Origin: Rhyacichthys aspro
Taxonomy: Eukaryota; Chordata; Actinopteri; Gobiiformes; Rhyacichthyidae
Direction of reading: 5' to 3'
Assembly (NCBI GenBank): GCA_036850595.1
Contig: CM072156.1
Location: 18,031,483-18,095,482, forward strand
DNA: 64,000 bases
A program made the translations under genes and the position numbers. Below the pieces are notes generated by a model. The model was not told the DNA's origin. It was given only the letters and a program-made list of their open reading frames with translations, and made no database searches. Positions 47,945-64,000 of this stretch are shown here, piece after piece; position 1 is the first letter of the stretch, and the number at the start of each line of letters is the position of its first letter.

Positions 47945-48682
47945 GTAAGTACATTTTATAGTGTTAGTACTAGTCCATTTTGTTACAGGATTTGTTGCCA
48001 TAAAGAGAGACCATGCTCTATCATTGTCCCTAACAAATTAAACGGATTGTTGGATTTGAAAGTGTTTAGTAAGATTTTAGCAGGATTAAATTGGATTTGA
48101 ACCAAATAAATACAGCTTGAGCTTGTCTAAGATTGATCCATGACCCATAAACTGTTTATTCTTGTTTATTATCATTGTTGACTTCTCTATTATCCTTCTC
48201 CTTTTGAGTCTTTGTCTTTCTATGGGTCAAGACCTTTACATCAAACACTTTTTGCCACAGCACTTTGCGGCCTTTGTCCTAGAAAGATATTTACTTGTGA
48301 TTTTGGAATTATTACAATTATATTTTTAAGTTTCCATGTTATGGTGCACATGGCCTGTTTAAGTTGTAAATGCTGTACTGTTTCTACAATGGAACTTAGC
48401 TGGTCACTGACCCAAATATAGCCTTTATCAGTGACCCCAGTGTACGCACTAGTCATATCACCAGTTCATGTGACGTATAACTGAATGTGTCAGTCTCATG
48501 CAGCTAACCACAAAAACCACCAGCTACTGCCATTGAGAAAACAGCGTCCTTCTGAATCCTGGTTATCACAACCACTCAGCGCCGACATGGTCCTAGAGAC
48601 GGAAGAGAGAGTTACGAGAGTGGATGATGGTGGTGAAGAGGAGGTTCTGCTGAAGTGAGACAGGCGAGGAAGAGGCCTGAGG

Positions 48683-56410
<7,728 letters not shown>

Positions 56411-56969
56411 CACACGACTGTCTGGATGATTAGTCCATGACTTTAACCTGTTGTACTATTGTACATTTTGTAAATACGGAAATTGTAAAATAAAATAAAG
56501 ATTTGTTATAATATATGGTAACCACTGTTCTTTTAAAAGCATTATTATAATTACAGTAATCACTAAATTAATAGTCTAACTATTTCATAACCTTTGTGGA
56601 TCAAACTTATTTATTTATTTTTTCTAAACTGCTGTGGTTGATGAAGTTATTTTTGTGGGTTTTTGCTTCCGAGAAGGCTTGACATTGCAGCCCACAAGCC
56701 TGTTTATATCAGGCCATGAGCAATGACTTTCATGTGGTGGGGCTGCTCAGAGATTAGCCCACTGACACATATTTCATAATATATTCATAATAATATTGAA
56801 ATCAGCTATAGCCCTTAATAGCTAATGCAGTTTACATTCAAGAACAACATGTTTTTGTGGCATATTTTCTGACTCCTAGTCTTATGCTGATAATGACTGT
56901 GGAGTGTCAAAACTAAGCTACAGCATCTTAAAATCAGGTTGGTGCTGGGCCTTTAAATAGTTCGCATCC

Positions 56970-57069
56970 GGAGCAAGCTTTCAGTGTTTCCAGACGGACA
57001 GAGGGCAGTGTCCCCGTCTTGAGACCACATCAGAAACTCCCATCAGCCTTCTGTCCGAGGATAAACAGG
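56970..57069 (+). other. zbtb26: Noncoding first exon of zbtb26 (predicted)
   Basis: A GC-richer block ends ATAAACAG|gtataa at 57069, 740 bp before the coding start and pairing with the acceptor ttccacag at 57774. The upstream limit and the transcription start are guesses. Confidence 0.45.
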
Positions 57070-57808
57070 TATAAATGTCTTTGTGTCCAACTCATGTCAA
57101 AACGCAGTAATAACTCGTGCGCTCTTCGGTTGCTAAGTAACACACTCGTTCTTCCGCGTTGTTTAGCAGCGTTAGCATTAACAGTAAACCACTAGTAAAT
57201 GAAGATAAGCCAGATGATTGAGCACGATACATGGCATATAGCATAGCGTTTAGGCTAACATAATTGTTTTATACAGGTTACAGATTATCTTTAACACAGA
57301 GCCTTTACATTATTTAAAAAGTAGGGGGAAGCTAAATGAACGATGCTAATTTCTCCACAGCTTCATACATTTTAATAGTGAGAGCTAATGCTGTTTTTAC
57401 ACCGTTTATTAGACTGAAAAACATAAAAAGTCGCCAGTGCCCCTCAAACAATTGTAACTAGATTAAGCTAAAGGTATTAGCAGACAATAGAGATTTACTT
57501 ATAGCCTGATTTCTTAAACTGGCATGTTATCACAGGTCAGGTTCTTTTCCCACCATAGAGGGTTAGTACTCACAATATTCAATCGATGGATCTATAAAAT
57601 GTATGTGTGGATGAAAAAAAAGAAATGATAAAATCCATTGTATGCAATTATTAATCAATTTGGAAAAGCCTTAGTGAGCAGCTTTCATAGAAAAATATGT
57701 CATTGCAAAACAGAGTCTCTATGTTTAACTCTTTAATACTTTCTTGAATACATCTTGTGCGTCTCCTTCCACAGGTGCACTGTTCTCGCTGCAGGTGCTT
57801 GTTTCACT

Positions 57809-59128
57809 ATGGCCCAGAACCAGGTGATCCTGCAGTTTCGCTTTGCCACCTTCGGCGACTCCATGCTGCAGAAGATGAACCTCCTTCGCCACCAAAGACG
57901 TTTCTGTGACGTTGCGGTGCGCATTAACCATCTAGAAGTCCCGGGTCACAAAGTTGTTTTCGCTGCCGGGTCATCGTTTTTGAGAGACCAGTTCATTTTG
58001 CAGCAAGACTCGAGGGAAGTCCAGATATCCATGATCCAAGAGGCTGAGGTGGGAAGACAGCTGCTGTTGTCCTGCTACACGGGACAGTTGGAGTTCCCCG
58101 AGCTGGAGCTGGTGCATTACCTGACAGTGGCCAGCTTTCTTCAGATGGGACACATTGTCGAGCAGTGTACTCAAGCTCTCAGCAAATTTATTAAACCTCA
58201 AACGTCTCGTCATCTCACAGTGGATTTGAGGAAAGACAAAAAAAAGGACATGGGGTTGGACATAGGGTTGTCTCCGCAGTCTTTAAGAGAGCAGATTCGG
58301 GAGGAGGAGCTAGTGCAGCAGATTGAGGATGACGATGAGGTAAATAACCCTGATGATGATGATGATGATGATGACGACGATGATGATGTGATCATAGAGC
58401 CCAAAACTCCTTCATCGATTGTTAACAGACAACCAAAACATAGCACAGAGAATGATATTGCGATAGTCAAAGTGGAGTCTGTGTCGGAAGTTGAAGAAAA
58501 CACCATTATAGGTCAGTTTCCCATGAGCCCTCCTGCTGCTCTGCGCTCTCCTGAACCCCAGCACTCACTCATTAACTCCACTGTGGACAGTCGGGGCAGC
58601 GATATAACCCTTCCACCATCTATATCCAATTATCCTCTCAGCCCCCCTCCGTCTTCCCCTTCAAATGACAAACACAGCACGCACCAAAGAGGCTACGACA
58701 AGCCCCCCCAGTGGTACCACCAATGCCCCAAATGTGCCCGTGTTTTCAGACAGCTGGAAAACTACGCCAACCATCTGAAGATGCACAAGCTGTTCATGTG
58801 CCTCCTCTGCGGGAAGACGTTTACACAGAAAGGCAACCTGCACAGGCACATGCGGGTACACGCCGGCATCAAACCGTTTCAGTGTAAAATATGCGGAAAG
58901 ACCTTCACCCAGAAGTGCTCCTTACTGGATCACTTAAATCTTCACAGCGGGGACAAACCGCACCGATGTAACTACTGCGACATGGTGTTCGCTCACAAAC
59001 CCGTCCTCCGGAAACACCTCAAACAAATCCATGGCAAGAACAGCTTTGACAATGCTAATGAAGGAAACCTACACGAAGGGATGGATTTTGATTTTGAGAC
59101 TCAAAGACATTTAGGGCTGGGCTGTTAA
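57809..59128 (+). CDS. zbtb26: Zinc finger and BTB domain-containing protein 26
   Basis: A nuclear transcription factor, probably a repressor. The coding sequence lies in one exon whose acceptor is at 57773/57774. The ATG at 57809 (MAQNQVILQF) gives 439 residues, close to human ZBTB26. The BTB domain (about 10-125) shows FGDSMLQKMNLLR, FCDVAVRI, GHKVVFAAGSSFLRDQF and SREVQISM. The linker has an Asp run (about 181-193), IAIVKVES (a possible sumoylation site VKVE) and QHSLINSTV, shared with ZBTB26/ZBTB6. Four C2H2 fingers (about 305-407) begin CPKCARVF; LENYANHLKMH, LFMCLLCGKTFTQKGNL and HKPVLRKHLKQIHGKNSFDN match ZBTB26 closely. An upstream in-frame ATG at 57755 lies in the intron and is not used. 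AATAAA at 60209. Confidence 0.93.
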   Translation: MAQNQVILQFRFATFGDSMLQKMNLLRHQRRFCDVAVRINHLEVPGHKVVFAAGSSFLRDQFILQQDSREVQISMIQEAEVGRQLLLSCYTGQLEFPELELVHYLTVASFLQMGHIVEQCTQALSKFIKPQTSRHLTVDLRKDKKKDMGLDIGLSPQSLREQIREEELVQQIEDDDEVNNPDDDDDDDDDDDDVIIEPKTPSSIVNRQPKHSTENDIAIVKVESVSEVEENTIIGQFPMSPPAALRSPEPQHSLINSTVDSRGSDITLPPSISNYPLSPPPSSPSNDKHSTHQRGYDKPPQWYHQCPKCARVFRQLENYANHLKMHKLFMCLLCGKTFTQKGNLHRHMRVHAGIKPFQCKICGKTFTQKCSLLDHLNLHSGDKPHRCNYCDMVFAHKPVLRKHLKQIHGKNSFDNANEGNLHEGMDFDFETQRHLGLGC

Positions 59129-60232
59129 TTGAAAAATAATGCATATCACCAATGTATGTTATTTTTGTTGTGCTGTTCTGTCCACACAGTAAGTTATAGC
59201 ATGGTACTTTTTCTTACGTCCTGAATATGAAACCTCTTCTGTTTACTACCAGGGGAATTTCAACAGCGGAGGCGAACCATTTAATTGCCTAGGGCCCCCA
59301 AGTGGGAAGGGAGTCCCCAAAGGCAGCTAATTGCACTTAATTTAATTGTTCAACCTGCTTAGATCATCACAAGAATTACCTTTCAGACAAAGATCTCATA
59401 CTAAGCCACTCTAAAGAAACATCCCAGATTTAAAATTTGAATATATGTACATTTGCAGTACAAACATTGTAGGCATATAATTATTCATGGATCATAGTTT
59501 GATTGAAGTATTATCTTCAGTTAATAGATTTATCATTTTGATGCTATATCGCCCAGCCCTAAATATAATACAAATTTCTGATCATATCAAACGAATTAAC
59601 ATATGTGACTTTATAAGAAGCTTGAAGAACAAATCAATGGTACATTTTACTGTAGCGTCATTCCTATAGACTTTTTTTCTTTACAATGTTGATGCCTTTA
59701 CATTTTACTTGAATCCAAAGCACTGAAAATGACTGTATATATAAATAGTTTTATTGTTGTTCCAGTGTTTACTTGTCAGTGTTATGTGGCCGAAAATATA
59801 AGGTACAAGAACGGAGGGTTTTTAAATTCTCAAAACGCAAATGACACAAAATGAGTCAACTCTCATCATGCACTTTCTACTACTTCATATGCGAAAACAA
59901 CACCTAGCACAGTCTGATCAAGATCGTATTATTTATTAAATGCACCTGCCGCTTTTAACATAACATACTATTACAAATCATTACAAACATATTTCTCATT
60001 GAAATCTAGTCTCCAACATGTCACCATTCACATGCCTTACCATTTTGACAAAATGTATGCTGTCATACCAAGCAAAAACCCTCTCGACCAGTGGTTCAGT
60101 GTTGTAAATACAGTAATCTGTAGCCTTTTAACTGCCTGAACAGGCTTAAAGTGTACTATTACTTAACCAAACAACTTTGTCCTGTTCGAGTGTTTTTTGT
60201 CTTGTGTTAATAAAATTCTGTGTGTTGAAAAC
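59129..60232 (+). other. zbtb26: zbtb26 3' UTR
   Basis: AT-rich sequence from the stop to the poly(A) signal AATAAA at 60209, with no other gene in it. Confidence 0.6.
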
Positions 60233-60716
60233 TGAATAATAGCATGATTTCGGGCCCTTTTATTCTCACTGTACAATACCAGAGACTTAAAGGTGCGTTA
60301 GTGTCCTGTGTTATAGCTTATAATCAGTTACAGCATTTGCATTGTATCTCAAAGTGCCATGGAAATAACTGAGCTGTTAAAGGTTTTACTGTGTTTGCCA
60401 AAAAGTGAACAATGAACTGTGATAGAAGTTGGAAGTGTGGAAAAACTATATGCTATATGTCAATGTAGTGTAAATAATAAAGTGAAATCTGGAAAATTTT
60501 GAATATAGTTCACTTATAATATAGTGCACGTAATCAAGTTTCACACTTACTTTGCTGATCACAATAAATGCCACAAAAATGTTAACAGATAAACATAAAA
60601 TAAAATAATAATAATGAGGTGCCAAAACAGCTGAATGTGTCTGAAATGTCTGCATCCAAATGTGTAACAACTTATTCAAATGTACAATAACATCACAGGG
60701 ATAAATGTATATTGTT

Positions 60717-60717
60717 C

Positions 60718-60805
<88 letters not shown>
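60717..60805. repeat. Compound (ATT)n(AGT)n microsatellite
   Basis: About 11 ATT units switch to about 17 AGT units without a break. The open frame on the minus strand is repeat-derived. Confidence 0.95.
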
Positions 60806-60989
60806 TTAATTGATTAAGTAATGGGCCAACAACTAAGCTAGTCTCCCAAATTATCGATTTCAATAGAAACACATACGATTTTCTGAAACACATGCAGTGT
60901 GGGAGGTCACATGACTAATTTGAATACAAGGATCTTAATAGTAGTAGAGCTGTCTGATTAGCACTAGAGCGTTTGACTCTGGAGCAGCT

Positions 60990-63988
60990 ATGACCAGGAG
61001 CACAGGCTGCTGTCAAAGCGCTCTGCATTATGTGTTTGACTATGAAACTCCAAAAACACTGGTTATCCCGAGCGTTAAGGTCGGATGTGTGTTTCGATTC
61101 ACACAGCTCCTGGTTTTGCTCTATGTCGTGGGGTGAGTACACCACAAATAAACATGTTACCCTAGTTAAAGTCATTGAGTGTATGTGATACCTCTTTACC
61201 TCTGTGCTCAGGTATGTGTGCGTGGTACAGAAGGCATACCAAGAGACAGACTCTGTGTTGAGCACAGTCACCACAAAAGTCAAAGGCTTTGCTTACACCA
61301 ACACAAGTGGTCTGGAGCCACGCTTTTGGGATGTGGTCGATTATATCATCCCCCCTCAGGTGTGTCATGATAGTTAGACTTGAGTTTAGACTTGGTCAGT
61401 TGGTCTTGTTTGTTTGTCGGTCTTGGTTAATGTGGTTGTGACTTCAACACTAAGTTATACAGTCACTCTTTTAATCACACCGATTACACCGTTGTGATAC
61501 AGTTTTGTACTGTGTTGTCAAAAAGGGAGATGATTCATTCTTCGTGCTGACCAACATGGTTATCACTCTGGACCAGATGCAGTCTCGTTGTCCTGAGGTA
61601 AGCAATATTATCACTCAACTTTGTATGTGGATGTGATATCATTGCTGTGCATTTATTTTTTAGTTTTGAATAATAACTTTGCAGCTAAATATTAGAAAAA
61701 GTAAGACCAGTTTAGAACTACTGCCTAATGTTTTATTTATTTATATCTATTTATTTATTTATTTATGATGCTTCTCTTTAGCTTCCAAACCCGTCCACCA
61801 TTTGTGTGGATGACTGCGACTGCACTGAAGGACTCAGTGATCCCAGAGGAAATGGTATAGGGCCTTTCACACTGAGATATACATATGTGTGTATAATATA
61901 ATACTCAGAGATGGGCAGTAACTACTTACATTTACTCAAGCACATGTACTTGAGTAACTTGAAATGTCTGCATTTTACTTTTATCTGAGAATTCTTTGAA
62001 CATATCTCCACTCAATACTACAATTACATAATTAAAAGCCTGTTTTGCTCATCTGTTTCTGTTTAATGCACCTTCTGTTTATTTAGGTGTCCAATGACTA
62101 TCACATGACTCTGTTTAGAAAATCAGAGTCAGAAACGTAGACAATGGTACTAATTCAACAGCAAAGTGTGTACAAATTCAGACTCCCCAGAATCTACAGG
62201 GATTAGACAGTTATTAATAATATTATTTATATATTATTACATTTAATTAAACGTTATTAGTTTCCAAGGGGAAATTCAGATGTCAGGTCTCTATAAATTA
62301 ATATAATCTTTTTGCAATCGTTCTGTTCTGCAGCTCACTGATGTCAGATGCTGCTCTCGTTATTCACCAGCAGAATACAGGCAGTGGTCCATGTTGTTTA
62401 GTATACACTGATATGGTGAAGAGGGCATGAGGATGCTGGGTCTGTAACCCGGAAATAGTTTTGCTGATGATGTCACAGGCAATGTCTTTGTTAAATATAA
62501 ACATGTAGCACAACAACATGTGAAAACTGTATTGGGATGTAGTATGGTGTCAGTCCCACTGCCAACAGCTCCACCATCTCCACATTTAGACACACACTTT
62601 ATTTCAGACACTTTTATTTATCAGCCTGGCAATTTCTCTCTTCTTGTTCTCCAATAACAATACTGTATGACTAATCAGATGCCTTTCTCTTCTGAACCTT
62701 TCACTACTCGAGTGCTGTACCCACCTCTGTTTCTATTGGAAGCAGCACCTGTTATTTTCCTTCTGTTTTTGCAGGTATTCAAACAGGATTGTGTGTTAAC
62801 TACTCTAACACGCTCCAGACCTGTGAAGTGTTTTCATGGTGTCCTCTTGAAATAGACACAGCTCTGCCAGAGTAAGAAACAGCACAGAACAGTTTCCAAA
62901 TCAGCCTTTTAAATCAGATTAGATCAGGCACTCACATGTTTTTGTTTTGTAACAGTCGTGCACTTCTGGCTGCAGCAGAAAACTTCACTGTGTTGATTAA
63001 AAACAGCGTGACATACCCTAAGTTCAAATTTCACCGGTGAGTGCTGTAGAAAACATTTGCAGCATCTCTTTCTCTTGCATTTTTTATGAAACCTTTTGCA
63101 CTTTAGGAGAAACATACTGCCCCATATAAACTCCTCATATCTGAAAAAGTGCGAGTTTAATCGACAAACGGACCCAGACTGCCCAATTTTCCGCCTCAAA
63201 CACATTGTTTCTGAGGCTGGAGAGGATTTTCAAGACATAGCTGTGAAGGTAACTACAGTATATTATGGTATTATTATAGGCATATCTTATATTTTCTAAC
63301 TTATTATATCTAAAGGGTGGCATTATTGGGATTATCATCGACTGGAGCTGCAACCTCGACTGGTGGTGGGCCGCTGAGTGTCACCCCAAGTACAGCTTCC
63401 GTCGGCTCGATAACAAAAACCCTGTCAATAACGTGGCACCTGGTTACAACTTCAGGTACAGTGCAGACAATGATAAACTTTTAGTACTTTTTATAGTACT
63501 TTTCAGAAATACAAAAAACACAAAACACACAAGTTGAAATAAATCAAAGTGTCCTCAGATGCTTTTGAAGATCTACAGGGGGTGAGAAAACAAAAAAAAA
63601 CAAAGCATATCTAAACTCCATAATACCAATTTTCCTTAGTTTTGAAATCTTCTGATAAAAAAATGACAGTCTAGAGACATCAGTTGATCAAAGACAAAAC
63701 CAAGGCCAATGACTAACTGTAAAAGATGCCTTTTTTTCAGGTTTGCCAAATATTACAAATCCCCCGAAGGAGAAGAAACTAGAACTCTGATAAAGGCGTA
63801 TGGGATCCGCTTTGATATCATTGTCTTTGGCATTGTAAGTATTGTACCAAAAATAAAGAAAAGCTGCAGGTTATCTGTGTAAAACTGAGAAATATTAGGT
63901 GTGGTTTATTGCTGTTTTGCAGGCAGGTAAATTTGGGATTGTGCCAACTATTGTGAACCTGGGAGCAGCCTTGGCTTTCCTCAGTTTG
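60990..63988 (+). CDS. P2X purinoceptor (ATP-gated cation channel), 5' part
   Basis: Ten exons: 60990-61132, 61212-61359, 61526-61597, 61782-61854, 62775-62871, 62956-63036, 63107-63248, 63316-63455, 63741-63834 and 63923-63988. All join in phase and give 352 residues before the right edge. [22 protein letters not shown] precedes TM1 ([19 protein letters not shown]) and includes the conserved YETPK site. ATP contacts are present: TTKVKG (two Lys), ENFT and LIKN, YNFR, and LIKAYG. The ten ectodomain cysteines are present, with one extra (VDDCDC). TM2 begins after AGKF. It combines P2X4-like ([16 protein letters not shown]) and P2X5-like (DFQDIA, ECHP) segments, so the subtype (P2X4, P2X5 or fish P2X8) is left open. 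The last transmembrane part and the cytoplasmic tail lie beyond the window. Confidence 0.88.
61905..62040. mobile_element. Possible fragment of a 'gggcagtaac...tactcaag' MITE family
   Basis: The block 'agatgggcagtaactactta' then 'catttactcaagcac' resembles one end of a dispersed teleost repeat related in wording to the hAT-like MITE at 16831. No matching second end is seen in this P2X intron. Confidence 0.35.
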
Positions 63989-64000
63989 GTAAGTATCATT

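Noticed and set aside
57755..57808. Upstream in-frame ATG for zbtb26
   Set aside because: It lies before the ttccacag acceptor, so it is intronic. MAQNQV at 57809 matches the family start.
60693..60893. Minus-strand frame of poly-Leu and poly-Ile
   Set aside because: It is translation of the ATT/AGT microsatellite.

Overview
This 64 kb window is vertebrate nuclear DNA, almost certainly from a teleost fish. The genes are split by short GT-AG introns, their products are vertebrate families, and the spacers carry teleost-type LINE tails, small TIR elements and microsatellites. I saw no rRNA, tRNA, CRISPR array, bacterial operon or viral gene. Every gene I can support lies on the + strand.

Layout. 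(1) 1-12.4 kb: the 3' two thirds of mxd1, a bHLH-zip partner of MAX, with a very long 3' UTR. (2) 12.4-20.6 kb: a spacer with a hAT-like MITE, other repeats and a candidate conserved noncoding stretch. (3) 20.7-25.0 kb: a complete four-exon neuronal intermediate-filament gene of the alpha-internexin type, with a TATA box and an acidic, lysine-ended tail. (4) 25.0-36.5 kb: a gene desert with two adjacent TTAA-ended MITEs, LINE relics and several stretches that look like noncoding regulatory DNA. (5) 36.6-42.1 kb: a five-exon hot-dog-fold (MaoC/thioesterase-like) gene. Its first intron holds two tandem, intronless HIPK-like kinase copies, one broken by a single frameshift and one heavily decayed. 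(6) 43-46.8 kb: a gene I do not recognise that ends in a Cys-rich CaaX box. (7) 47.7-56.5 kb: susd1, complete in 19 exons, with an array of eight Sushi modules. (8) 57.0-60.2 kb: zbtb26, whose coding sequence lies in one exon. (9) 61.0-64.0 kb: the first ten coding exons of a P2X ATP-gated channel that runs off the right edge.

The genes do not form a pathway. They are an ordinary vertebrate neighbourhood: a transcription repressor, a neuronal cytoskeletal protein, a putative lipid-type enzyme, a membrane glycoprotein, a zinc-finger factor and an ion channel. The points most worth a second look are the nested kinase copies, the Sushi expansion, the intron inside the internexin rod, the unrecognised prenylated protein, and a coding-like exon with in-frame TGA codons just upstream of susd1. 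Exon limits were set by eye from splice sites and reading phase. Family assignments rest on recalled motifs, not on a search.
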